The notes under the pieces were generated by a model, which was not told the DNA's origin, did no database searches, and worked only from the letters and a program-made list of their open reading frames with translations. This document shows positions 18,706-26,688 of a DNA stretch of 37,472 nt, piece by piece (position 1 is the stretch's first letter; each line of letters starts with the position of its first letter). Location of the stretch: NCBI GenBank assembly GCA_964402955.1, contig CAYOEZ010000015.1:1-37472 (forward strand), given 5' to 3'. A program made the translations under genes and the position numbers. The stretch comes from CAYOEZ01 sp964402955. Lineage in GTDB: Bacteria > Chloroflexota > DTOL01 > DAOUCN01.

Positions 18706-18868
18706 GCAAGGCGATCGCAGAAGCGGTTGTGTCAGCGAACCCGGATGGCCGCGCAAGGGCGCGGACGAACGCGGAAAAGAGCAAGGACTTTGATCCGTGC
18801 CAATCCGCGCTTTTTGCGCGGAAACCCGCGTTTCAGCTCCTAAACTGATCGCAAGTTGAAATCTGCAG
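18706..18868. repeat. Dispersed repeat, copy 2
   Basis: Contains aaggcgatcgcagaagcggt, an inverted gcggacgaacgcgg...ccgtgccaatccgcg arrangement, and ends cctaaactgatcgcaagttg. It matches the blocks around the transposase remnant at 15190-15667. The whole 18285-19015 stretch holds only this repeat, the leader and promoters. Confidence 0.65.
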
Positions 18869-18969
18869 CACGAGCCTCGCATACTGCCAGCAATCCACGC
18901 CTGTGTGAGGGCCTCTGATGAACGTGAGCTACCTCACACCTGGAATTGCCGGACACGGCGCTGTGTCAC

Positions 18970-18998
18970 TTTACGCTAGTGTGTGTATTTGGTATAAT
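18970..18998 (+). promoter_or_regulatory. Promoter of the 19016 gene, very short leader
   Basis: TATAAT at 18993-18998 with TTTACG 17 bases upstream (18970-18975). The start codon is only 17 bases after the -10 box, so the transcript would begin at or inside the ribosome binding site. Confidence 0.6.
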
Positions 18999-19015
18999 GG
19001 ATAAGGAGTGACAAC

Positions 19016-19246
19016 ATGAATGAGAGAGTGACGGTCACGGTCAATGGACGAGTGGCGACGTACTTTCTGGGTCTGACCGTGCGCCACGCGATTGGCGCCC
19101 GGGCAGCGCAGGCCGTGCACAAAGGCCAGGCTGAGGTCTGCGATGCCGATGGCAACCGTGTTGGCCTGGACGGCGCACTCTACGATGGGCAGGCGCTGAT
19201 TGTACGCATCGTACCGGCGGCTGATGGCCACATCGGGCGCTCGTAA
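19016..19246 (+). CDS. Small conserved-looking protein, possible beta-grasp fold
   Basis: A 76-residue protein beginning MNERVTVTVNGRVATYFLGL, with LDGALYDGQALIVRIVPAAD near its end. The spacing of a VNG turn, a GLTVRHAIG helix start and a final DGQALIVRIV strand recalls ThiS/ubiquitin-like beta-grasp proteins. The C-terminal Gly-Gly needed for thiocarboxylation is absent (it ends GHIGRS), so a sulfur-carrier role is unlikely. AAGGAG lies 7 bases before the ATG and the TATAAT box is just upstream. The membrane PLD-like gene starts 38 bases later, suggesting one transcript. The fold call is inference; function unknown. Confidence 0.8.
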   Translation: MNERVTVTVNGRVATYFLGLTVRHAIGARAAQAVHKGQAEVCDADGNRVGLDGALYDGQALIVRIVPAADGHIGRS

Positions 19247-19284
19247 GGCAAGGCGCGTCGGCGTCGCTGTCATTCTGTCGCAAG

Positions 19285-20481
19285 GTGAAGACCGTCGTTG
19301 AAGAGGTGGGGGTGCCACAAAAGAGACGCACAGGGCTGCTCGCACGGGTGGTTATTGCTATACTGGCCCTGGCTCTGCTCATTGAGATCCTGCTGATTCT
19401 TGACGTTGGCGGCCTGGCAACGCGGATTGCCCACGTTCTCGAGCCGGATCTGGCGTCAAGTGTGCTGCCGGATGAATGGGAGGGCAGCGGCGGCGACACC
19501 GCACACACCCAGAACCCACCATACAAGGTGTTTTTTACGACCCCTCGCTATCCAGGTAAAGGTGAGAGCCATCGTGGAGGGCTGGACGTGCAACTGACAG
19601 CCTTGATCGGCGCTGCCAGAACGAGCGTGGACGGCGCCATCTTCCAGTTGGACCTGCCCAATGTCACGCGTGCATTGCTGGATGCGAGCGCAAGAGGCGT
19701 CGTCGTCCGCATTGTCACTGACGTTGACACGCTGAGTGATAGCGAAGAAAACTCTTCATTTCTGCAACTCATTGCTGGAGGAATTGCGGTTGTCGGCGGC
19801 AACTCCGCTGCGCTGATGCACGACAAGTTCGTCATCGTCGATGGCGCATACGTCTGGACAGGCTCGTGGAACTTCACTACGGCTGACACGTACCGCTATA
19901 ACAACAATGCTCTGATCATCCGCTCAAGCGAGTTGGCGAGAAACTACACCGTCGCCTTCGAGCGGATGTTTGTCGCTCACCGTTTTGGTGCAGCCAAAAC
20001 GGCGGGTGGAACGACGGCCAGGCTCGACGTCAATGGCATAGTGGTGGAAAGTTACTTTAGCCCTGAAGACAAACCGGCAGACAAGATCATGGCTCGACTG
20101 AGGCAAGCGCAGCAGAGCATCTACTTCATGGCTTTTTCGTTTACTCATGATGGAATAGGTCAAGCCGTGCGCGGCGCATGGCAGGCCGGACTCATTGTCC
20201 AGGGGGTTCTTGAAGCTGGAGGCACGGGCAGCGAGTTTTCCGAGTGGTCCGAATTGCGAGCAATGGGCATGGATGTTGTGCTCGATGGCAATCCCTACCT
20301 GATGCACCACAAGATCTTCATCATCGATGAGCAGACGGTGGTGATGGGGTCTATGAATTTCTCAGACAACGCTAATCGCGAGAATGACGAGAATGTGCTC
20401 ATAATCGACGACACACGTCTCGCCCGGGCCTATCTTGCAGAGTTTCGCACAGTCTACAATCGGGCACGACAAGGTCGGTAA
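19285..20481 (+). CDS. Membrane-anchored phospholipase D-like protein
   Basis: A 398-residue protein of the PLD superfamily, which uses paired HKD motifs to hydrolyse phosphodiesters in phospholipids or nucleic acids, or to transfer phosphatidyl groups. An N-terminal hydrophobic helix (about residues 18-41) anchors or exports it. The two active-site motifs are HDKFVIVDG with GSWNF (His179, Lys181) and HHKIFIIDE with GSMNF (His341, Lys343), and both are intact. The arrangement is closest to PLD-like nuclease and cardiolipin-synthase-type proteins; the substrate is not decided. The start is uncertain: GTG 19285 is the longest, while GTG 19306 or 19312 after an AGAGG stretch are also possible. 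A HerA-like ATPase gene follows after 61 bases. Confidence 0.88.
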   Translation: MKTVVEEVGVPQKRRTGLLARVVIAILALALLIEILLILDVGGLATRIAHVLEPDLASSVLPDEWEGSGGDTAHTQNPPYKVFFTTPRYPGKGESHRGGLDVQLTALIGAARTSVDGAIFQLDLPNVTRALLDASARGVVVRIVTDVDTLSDSEENSSFLQLIAGGIAVVGGNSAALMHDKFVIVDGAYVWTGSWNFTTADTYRYNNNALIIRSSELARNYTVAFERMFVAHRFGAAKTAGGTTARLDVNGIVVESYFSPEDKPADKIMARLRQAQQSIYFMAFSFTHDGIGQAVRGAWQAGLIVQGVLEAGGTGSEFSEWSELRAMGMDVVLDGNPYLMHHKIFIIDEQTVVMGSMNFSDNANRENDENVLIIDDTRLARAYLAEFRTVYNRARQGR

Positions 20482-20542
20482 TCGCCGGCGCAGAAGCGCC
20501 TGTCTGGTTCATGACGTCAGTTCAATGACGATGGAGGATAAC

Positions 20543-22981
20543 GTGGCGGATTTCGAGAAGTTGGGCGTCTTTTATCTGGGCCGCCCCTACGACCTGTCCA
20601 AGCAGCAGCCGAAAGATGGTTTCACCCTCTACGATTCCAAGGATCTTGTCACACACGCGGTTTGTGTCGGCATGACCGGCAGCGGCAAGACGGGTCTGTG
20701 TACCTGTCTGCTCGAAGAGGCTGCTATCGACGGCATCCCGTCCATCGTCATCGACCCCAAGGGCGATATGACGAATCTGATGCTCAACTTCCCCGGTTTG
20801 ACGCCGCAGGAGTTTCGGCCCTGGATCAATGAGGATGAAGCCCGCAACAAGGGCATGTCGCCCGATGACTTCGCCAGGGGGCAGGCCGACATGTGGCAAA
20901 AGGGTCTGGCCGGTTGGGGAGAGGACGGTAGCCGTATTCAGAAACTACGCGATAGCGCCGACGTTGCCATTTATACACCCGGCAGCGGTGCCGGTCTGCC
21001 CGTGTCGATCCTGAAATCCTTTGCTGTGCCGCCATTCAATGTTCTCGACGATTCCGAGCTGCTGTCTGAGCGCATCAACACGGCCACAACTGGCCTGCTT
21101 ACGCTGCTCAAGATCAATGCCGACCCGATGCGCAGTCGCGAGCACATTTTGATTTCGAACATCCTGAGCAACAACTGGCAGGCCGGGCGTGATCTTGACC
21201 TTGCCGCGCTCATCCAGCAGATTCAGACTCCGCCCGTGCAGCGCATTGGCGTGATGGATCTGGAATCCTTCTATCCCTCAGCCCAACGCTTCGAGCTGGC
21301 GATGAGCCTGAATAACTTGCTGGCCGCTCCTGGCTTCAACATGTGGCTGCAGGGCGCGCCGATGGACATCGACAAGTTCCTCTACACGTCCACAGGCAAG
21401 CCCAGAATCTCCATTTTCTACATTGCCCACCTGAATGATACCGAGCGTATGTTCTTTGTCTCGCTCTTGCTGGGACAGGTGCTGAGCTGGGTGCGCAGCC
21501 AGTCCGGCACCACCAGCCTGCGCTCCATCCTCTACATGGATGAGATCTTCGGTTACTTCCCGCCAATAGCCAACCCGCCATCGAAGACGCCGCTTCTCAC
21601 CTTACTCAAGCAGGCGCGTGCCTTTGGTTTGGGCATTGTCCTGGCCACCCAGAATCCTGTCGATCTGGACTACAAGGGCCTGGCCAATACGGGCACGTGG
21701 TTTCTGGGGCGCTTGCAGACAGAGCGCGACAAAGCACGCGTCCTCGATGGCCTGGAAGGCGTGGCGGCGTCGAGCGGAGGCTCTCTTGATCGGGCGGCGA
21801 TTGACCGGCTTCTCTCAGGGTTGGGCAAGCGTATCTTCTTGCTGCACAATGTCAACAAGAACGCTCCTGAGATCTTTGAGGCGCGCTGGGCGCTGTCGTA
21901 CCTGCGTGGCCCCCTGACGCGCGATCAGATCAGGGTCCTGATGGCGCCCGTCAAAGCGGGTATGTCTGATGCACAGGCGGCGCCCGTCGCTGCGCAGCCC
22001 GGCGCAGCCGCGCCGGCGCGTCCGCTTGGTGGGGCGGCCGCGGCGTCGGTTGCGGCTGCGCTCATGGGGGACGCCGGCGCAGCGCAACCGATGCTGCCCC
22101 CGACAATCACACAGTATTTCATGCCCGTCGCGGGGAAGAGTAGAGGACCGCTTACCTACACGCCTGCTCTCTATGGCGCGGCAGAGATGTACTTCGCAAA
22201 TGAAAGACTAGGCATCGACGCCAAGAAGGAGATGTCGTTCCTTGTGCCGGTTCAGGAAGGGGCTGTTGCCGTTGACTGGGACAATGCTGAGGCGACAGAG
22301 GTGACGGCTGATGCCTTGGATGCCAAACCGGCTGCCGGTGCAGCATTTGCTGCCGTTCCGCCCCGCGCCGCCCGGCCGCAAAGCTACGCCGTCTGGCGGA
22401 CTGAGTTCACGCGCTGGCTGCAGCGCTCTCAGACGCTCGAGCTGATGAGCAGCCGGCGCCTGGGTGTCGTGTCGCAGCCCGATGAGACAGAGCGCGAGTT
22501 TCGGATTCGCCTGCAACAGGCCTCGCGCGAAAAGCGTGATGAGTTGCAGGAAGCGCTACGCAAGAAGTATGAACCCAAGCAAGCTGCGTTGCAGGAGCGC
22601 CGTCGCCGCGCGGTGCTGGCGGTCGACAGCCAGAAAGCCCAGGCCGATCAATCCAAACTCCAGACCGCCCTGTCTTTTGGCGCAGGCGTCTTTGGCGCCT
22701 TCCTCGGCGGCGGCAAGCGCATTGCGTTGGGCAGGGCAACAACGGCAGCACGCGGCGTTGGGCGCACGATGAAGGAGTCGTCTGACGTGGCGCGGGCCCA
22801 GGAAACAGTCGCCGCAATCGACCAGCAGATCAAGGCGCTGCAGGATGATTTCGAAGCAGATGTCAAGACCGCTACTTCGTCTGCTGACGCGCTAACCGAA
22901 CAACTCGCTAAGGTTGTGCTCAAGCCCAAGGCGACGGGCGTTTCTGTCCAGCTTCTTAGTCTGGTCTGGGTTCCCAATTAG
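20543..22981 (+). CDS. HerA-like ATPase with C-terminal coiled-coil region
   Basis: An 812-residue P-loop ATPase of the HerA/FtsK-related group (DUF87-like). Walker A is GMTGSGKT (residues 43-50), Walker B is ILYMDEIFGYF (Asp333-Glu334), and LLKQARAFGLGIVLATQNP is the sensor-like strand typical of these motors. HerA proteins are hexameric DNA translocases. After about residue 480 come an Ala/Pro-rich linker and a C-terminal third with helical, charged, coiled-coil stretches (REKRDELQEALRKKYEPKQA) around a Gly/Ala-rich segment. The GTG at 20543 is chosen because GGAGGA lies just upstream (4-5 bases); an ATG at 20525 lacks one. The open frame extends back into the PLD gene, but that overlap looks spurious. 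No NurA nuclease is adjacent; the only nearby nuclease-like gene is the PLD protein. Confidence 0.9.
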   Translation: MADFEKLGVFYLGRPYDLSKQQPKDGFTLYDSKDLVTHAVCVGMTGSGKTGLCTCLLEEAAIDGIPSIVIDPKGDMTNLMLNFPGLTPQEFRPWINEDEARNKGMSPDDFARGQADMWQKGLAGWGEDGSRIQKLRDSADVAIYTPGSGAGLPVSILKSFAVPPFNVLDDSELLSERINTATTGLLTLLKINADPMRSREHILISNILSNNWQAGRDLDLAALIQQIQTPPVQRIGVMDLESFYPSAQRFELAMSLNNLLAAPGFNMWLQGAPMDIDKFLYTSTGKPRISIFYIAHLNDTERMFFVSLLLGQVLSWVRSQSGTTSLRSILYMDEIFGYFPPIANPPSKTPLLTLLKQARAFGLGIVLATQNPVDLDYKGLANTGTWFLGRLQTERDKARVLDGLEGVAASSGGSLDRAAIDRLLSGLGKRIFLLHNVNKNAPEIFEARWALSYLRGPLTRDQIRVLMAPVKAGMSDAQAAPVAAQPGAAAPARPLGGAAAASVAAALMGDAGAAQPMLPPTITQYFMPVAGKSRGPLTYTPALYGAAEMYFANERLGIDAKKEMSFLVPVQEGAVAVDWDNAEATEVTADALDAKPAAGAAFAAVPPRAARPQSYAVWRTEFTRWLQRSQTLELMSSRRLGVVSQPDETEREFRIRLQQASREKRDELQEALRKKYEPKQAALQERRRRAVLAVDSQKAQADQSKLQTALSFGAGVFGAFLGGGKRIALGRATTAARGVGRTMKESSDVARAQETVAAIDQQIKALQDDFEADVKTATSSADALTEQLAKVVLKPKATGVSVQLLSLVWVPN

Positions 22982-22994
22982 TCGCCAGGCGAAG

Positions 22995-23027
22995 AGACCC
23001 CAAAGGTCTCCGAGACCTTTAGGGTCT
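22995..23027. repeat. Palindromic AGACC-type hairpin, copy 1
   Basis: The left arm AGACCCCAAAGGTCT pairs with AGACCTTTAGGGTCT (one mismatch) just after the HerA-like gene. It is related to the hairpins at 25005 and 25501. It may end transcription, but no T-run follows. Confidence 0.75.
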
Positions 23028-23146
23028 GGTGCATTTTCAAGTCAGCACAATGAGGGCGGGAGGGCGGCAGCGCTGCTGCCCGTCGCCGTCTTCTTGACAC
23101 GATGCGGGGTCGTCGCCGCGGCAATCCGCGCAAATGGAAAAGGCAT

Positions 23147-25000
23147 ATGGCTCAAGTGATAGACACACCAAGACCGGCGCCAAGTCCGAAGAGTAATCCG
23201 CTTCTGACGATCGTGATCCTCGTTGAGGCGCTGCTGGGTCTTCTTATTGTCGGGACTCCCCTTGCCTACGGCTATCTGCATGCCAAACACATCTACCCGG
23301 GTGTGAGTGTCTTTGGTATCGCTCTGGGGGGCATGACGCAAGAGGAGGCACGCAGCGTACTGAGCAAGCCGATCAGTGAGCGCGAAGGCCAGGTGTTGAC
23401 CCTGCGCTACGGCGACCGCCAGTGGAAGGCGTCTGCGGCAGAGTTGGGCCTGCGCTATGATCTCGAGGCAACGGTGGCACACGCATTCGCGCTGGGGCGC
23501 GGCCAGGGCCTGCTGGCGGACAGTCGCAACCGGCTACAGCTCTATCTCAAGGGCGAAACGGTGGCGGCGGTCGTCGGAACGAATCGCGTGCGCGCTCTGG
23601 ATTACATGCACCGTCTGGCGCGTGACATCGATGCCAATATGCAGAATGCGTCAATGAAGATCGAGAACCTGCAGGTTGTGACGACGCAGGCCAAGACGGG
23701 GTACCGGCTCGATGTCGAAGGATCGGCAGAGCGAGTTGTGCGGACTCTCGAAAGTGAGCGGGGCGGCGAAGTGCAACTCAACGTCGCTAGCATTCCGCCG
23801 CAAGTGGCAGATCAGGGGTTGGCCGAGGCGCGTGCGCTGGTGCAAAAGCTGATCGCTGCTCCTGTCACCATCTCGTTTAGCGGCCGCGATTGGGTTCTCA
23901 ACGGCGGCGTGGCGTCGACGAAGAATGTTGACCGGAGTTGGACGATCGAGCGCACCCAACTGGCCAACGCAGTTGTGATGGAGCAGCGCAAAGCAGGCGA
24001 TCAGGTCGTCATCGCAGCACGCTTCAATCCGGAACGGTTCAGCGCCCTGTTTACATCGATCGCCAAAGAGTTGAACCGCAAAGCGCAAGATGCGCGCTTC
24101 ACATATGATGTTAAGGCCAACCGGCTAACGCCGATCCAGGTCAGCCAGGACGGGCAAACAGTCGATATTGCGGAGAACATCAAGCGCCTGACCACAGCGG
24201 CCAACGGCGATAACCGGGCGATGCAACTCGCGGTGACCATTGCCAGGCCAACGCTTGCTACTGACCAGGCTGCCTCTATGGGCATCAAAGAACAGATTAG
24301 CCAGGGCGTGACAACCTTCGCCGGATCCAGCGCGGCGCGCGCCCACAATATCCAATTGGCCGCCTCAAAGCTTGACAATGCTATCGTTGCACCGGGCGCG
24401 ACGTTCTCGTTGCTCAGTACGCTGGGCGCGATCACTGCCGAGGCTGGTTATCAGGAAGGATTCGCCATCGTGGGAGACTCCACGGTCCAGGATGTGGGCG
24501 GGGGCGTTTGCCAGGTGGCCACGACGGCGTTCCGGGCTGTGTTTTGGGCGGGACTGCCCATCGTCGAGCGCAACCCTCACCGCTATATTGTCAGCCGCTA
24601 TTTCCTCAAGGGCGGACCGCACGGGCTGGACGCGGCCATCTATGATCCCGGTCTCGACTTCAAGTTCAAGAACAATACCGGTTCATACCTGGTGATCAAG
24701 ACCGATGCCAGCGACCCAGCCAATTTCACCGTCACGATCTATGGCACTAATCCTGGTTGGACAGTGACGATGGAGGAGCCAGTGATCAAAGCGGGCAAGG
24801 AGCCTGGACCCCGCATGGCCGACGTTCAAGACCCGACCAAGCCTGTCGGCTACAAGGTAATGACTCAATCGGCGGTGGCTGGCGAAAGTGTGAGCATCAC
24901 GCGTGTGGTGAAGCAGGGTAGTACGGTGGTCTCGCGTGACACCTTCAATACCAACTACCAGCCTGCCAGCGAGCAGTGGATTGTGGGCACCAAGAAGTAG
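23147..25000 (+). CDS. VanW-family protein with peptidoglycan-binding-like domains
   Basis: A 617-residue membrane-anchored protein. A single hydrophobic helix near residues 20-42 is followed by YPGVSVFGIALGGMTQEEA, the usual start of the putative peptidoglycan-binding (PG_binding_4-type) repeats, of which two are seen (about residues 50-200 and 220-370). The VanW domain covers about 400-540, with DVGGGVCQVATTAFRAVFWA and GLPIVERNPHRYIVSRY. A G5-like beta tail closes the protein. Relatives occur in Gram-positive and Chloroflexota genomes and near glycopeptide-resistance genes, but the biochemical function of VanW is not settled. A role in the cell envelope outside the membrane is inferred. 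ATG 23147 has AAAAGG about 4 bases upstream, better than the longer frame from 23102. Confidence 0.9.
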   Translation: MAQVIDTPRPAPSPKSNPLLTIVILVEALLGLLIVGTPLAYGYLHAKHIYPGVSVFGIALGGMTQEEARSVLSKPISEREGQVLTLRYGDRQWKASAAELGLRYDLEATVAHAFALGRGQGLLADSRNRLQLYLKGETVAAVVGTNRVRALDYMHRLARDIDANMQNASMKIENLQVVTTQAKTGYRLDVEGSAERVVRTLESERGGEVQLNVASIPPQVADQGLAEARALVQKLIAAPVTISFSGRDWVLNGGVASTKNVDRSWTIERTQLANAVVMEQRKAGDQVVIAARFNPERFSALFTSIAKELNRKAQDARFTYDVKANRLTPIQVSQDGQTVDIAENIKRLTTAANGDNRAMQLAVTIARPTLATDQAASMGIKEQISQGVTTFAGSSAARAHNIQLAASKLDNAIVAPGATFSLLSTLGAITAEAGYQEGFAIVGDSTVQDVGGGVCQVATTAFRAVFWAGLPIVERNPHRYIVSRYFLKGGPHGLDAAIYDPGLDFKFKNNTGSYLVIKTDASDPANFTVTIYGTNPGWTVTMEEPVIKAGKEPGPRMADVQDPTKPVGYKVMTQSAVAGESVSITRVVKQGSTVVSRDTFNTNYQPASEQWIVGTKK

Positions 25001-25004
25001 GGAT

Positions 25005-25039
25005 CAGACCCCCGTGGTCTCCAAGACCACGGGGGTCTG
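25005..25039. repeat. Palindromic AGACC-type hairpin, copy 2
   Basis: A perfect 16-bp stem (arms 25005-25020 and 25024-25039, CAGACCCCCGTGGTCT) with a 3-base loop, 4 bases after the VanW stop codon. Likely a terminator or a mobile palindrome. Confidence 0.8.
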
Positions 25040-25073
25040 TGTGATACACTTGTGGAGTGCGCGGGAGATATCC

Positions 25074-25484
25074 ATGCGGCGAGAGTATCCGGATGCGCCG
25101 ATCGTCACCGTCGGGCTGGTCGTGCGGCGGGGAGATCGGGTCCTGATTGTGCAGCGGGGCAATGCGCCCAACAAAGGTCGCTGGAGCATTCCGGGCGGCG
25201 CGGTTGAAGTGGGCGAGCCGCTGCGTGCTGCCGGCCAGCGTGAGGTGCGTGAGGAATGTGGCATCGAGGTTGCGGTGGGGGCAGTGGCCGGTGTCTTCGA
25301 GACGATTCTGCCCGACGACCAGGGCCGCGCGCGTTATCACTATGTCATAGTGGACTTCTTTGCCGATTACGTCGCGGGCGAGTTGCAGCCGTCATCCGAC
25401 AGCGCCGCCGCGCGCTGGGTGACACGCGACGAGCTGACGGATTTCGACATCACTGAAAAGGCACGCGAGCTGTTGATGCAGTAG
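25074..25484 (+). CDS. Nudix hydrolase
   Basis: A 136-residue Nudix-family pyrophosphohydrolase, which cleaves nucleoside diphosphates linked to another group. The full Nudix box (G-x5-E-x7-RE-x-REECG-I) is present as GAVEVGEPLRAAGQREVREE followed by CGI, so Mg2+ binding is intact. SIPGG precedes it, and RWVTRDELTDFDI follows, as in ADP-ribose/NADH-type and mutator MutT-type members. The substrate cannot be assigned. GGGAG lies 6 bases before the ATG. The gene begins 34 bases after a perfect hairpin that closes the VanW gene, so it may have its own promoter, though none is obvious. Confidence 0.93.
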   Translation: MRREYPDAPIVTVGLVVRRGDRVLIVQRGNAPNKGRWSIPGGAVEVGEPLRAAGQREVREECGIEVAVGAVAGVFETILPDDQGRARYHYVIVDFFADYVAGELQPSSDSAAARWVTRDELTDFDITEKARELLMQ

Positions 25485-25500
25485 TTGCAATGAACCGTAT

Positions 25501-25538
25501 AGACTCACGGGGTCCCCAGAACCTCGGGGGTCTTTTTT
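25501..25538 (+). terminator. Rho-independent terminator of the Nudix gene, AGACC family copy 3
   Basis: An imperfect 13-pair stem (25501-25513 with 25521-25533) ends in a run of T (25533-25538). Its sequence AGACTCACGGGG/CTCGGGGGTCT is related to the hairpins at 22995 and 25005. Confidence 0.78.
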
Positions 25539-25669
25539 CGCTCTGCAGTTGCATGTCGCTTTGCAGCGTGGCAGCGGCGATAAGCATTTCTGCTTAGAGC
25601 TAGTAGGCGTCTTGGCCGATGCTGCCCGGGTGGCCGGGTGGTACACTGTTAACAGAAGGGAGACGCCTG

Positions 25670-26185
25670 ATGAGGGACCGTGTACGCTGGCGTGAGCAGC
25701 AGCGCGTAACATACTCGCCACGATCACGAGGACGGCGCGACGACGAAGTTAAGGGACTCATTCACACTTTCATTTGTCCAGCCTGTCATGCTATCCTGAA
25801 GGATCAAGCCTGGTTCGTTGATGAAGCATTGTACCGGCAACTCGATGGCAAGCCCGGCGTGTGGCCGGCGTTGTGCCCTGGCTGTTTGAAGGTGGCGCGT
25901 GGCACGTACGAGGGTGAGGTTATTCTGCACAGCCGCTTGCTCGTCCCAACCAAGTCCATTGCGTTCGAACTGATCGGAAACGAAGAAGAACGCGCCCGTT
26001 GCTCCAATCCTCTATCGCGTCTGACGGCTGTCGAGGATCTGGGTGACGAGATCAAGATTCTGACGACAACGCCTGTGCTGGCCGAGCGTATCGGCAAGGC
26101 ATTCTGCAAAGTCTACGAGGGGCATCTCGAGATCCAGCAGACACCGCTGGCCAGGCACTGTCGTGTACGCTGGCATCGCGAATAG
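25670..26185 (+). CDS. BCAM0308-like zinc-ribbon protein
   Basis: A 171-residue soluble protein with two CxxC pairs (ICPACHAILKD and LCPGCLKVARG) about 40 residues apart, probably a zinc ribbon. The C-terminal half runs LIGNEEERARCSNPLSRL and then IKILTTTPVLAERIGKAFCK and YEGHLEIQ, the pattern I know from the BCAM0308 family of uncharacterised proteins. The function of the family is unknown; binding of nucleic acid or a role in translation stress would be a guess. AAGGGAG sits 7 bases before ATG 25670, which is preferred over the longer frame from 25619. It is a single gene closed by a 13-bp hairpin. Confidence 0.85.
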   Translation: MRDRVRWREQQRVTYSPRSRGRRDDEVKGLIHTFICPACHAILKDQAWFVDEALYRQLDGKPGVWPALCPGCLKVARGTYEGEVILHSRLLVPTKSIAFELIGNEEERARCSNPLSRLTAVEDLGDEIKILTTTPVLAERIGKAFCKVYEGHLEIQQTPLARHCRVRWHRE

Positions 26186-26290
26186 ATATCGCATGGCTTC
26201 TCTTGAGGCTGCGCGGCGTCTGGACGCATTGACAACTACGTCCATTCCATCTCCTCCTCCTTCGACTAACTGTCCTCGCACCAGGGCAGG

Positions 26291-26323
26291 CAAACGGGGC
26301 TGCGATCGTTGCAGCCCCGTTTG
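26291..26323 (+). terminator. Hairpin terminator downstream of the zinc-ribbon gene
   Basis: A perfect 13-bp stem (CAAACGGGGCTGC and complement; arms 26291-26303 and 26311-26323) has a 7-base loop and is followed by TGTGGTTGT. Weak T-run. Confidence 0.6.
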
Positions 26324-26467
26324 TGGTTGTGTGCGAGAGCGCTGGTAGCGTTACATTGGTTTAGGATTCGGTCAGGGGATGGCAAAACAAGAGTTCGCCA
26401 CCGCTCTTCAACTGTGGTAGACGTAGTGTGCTGAGCACATATCTCACAGAGCAGGAGGGGGTCAGCC

Positions 26468-26581
26468 ATGACACAGATACTCCAGCCAGCTTTGCAATTC
26501 AACGGTATGGCGCGCCGATGCAGCACACGTTGTTGGCCCGGAAGGAACGCCGAGAGCGTTACGCCACTAATGATTTCCTAG
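26468..26581 (+). CDS. Possible 37-aa short ORF before the sensor kinase
   Basis: ATG at 26468 follows a strong AGGAGGGGG about 7 bases upstream and opens a 37-codon frame (MTQILQPALQFNGMARRCST...). The frame runs into the inverted repeat at 26554-26607. No family is recognised. It could be a leader peptide for the kinase operon or chance. The rest of 26186-26688 shows only the hairpins and a 13-base palindrome TGTGCTGAGCACA at 26427-26439. Confidence 0.3.
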   Translation: MTQILQPALQFNGMARRCSTRCWPGRNAESVTPLMIS

Positions 26582-26607
26582 CCAGATCCTAAGTTGGCGT
26601 AACGCTC
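26554..26607. repeat. Inverted repeat upstream of the kinase gene
   Basis: GAGCGTTACGCCA (26554-26566) and its exact complement (26595-26607) are separated by 28 bases. The right arm can also pair differently: AGTTGG at 26593 with CCAACT at 26613-26618. Two alternative foldings are thus possible. Confidence 0.6.
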
Positions 26608-26688
26608 GCGGCCAACTGAGCGCTGACGAGCTTGCTTTTTTTGGACTTTAGCGCGACAATAGTTAGAGTCTGTGGAAGAGAGAGCTTG

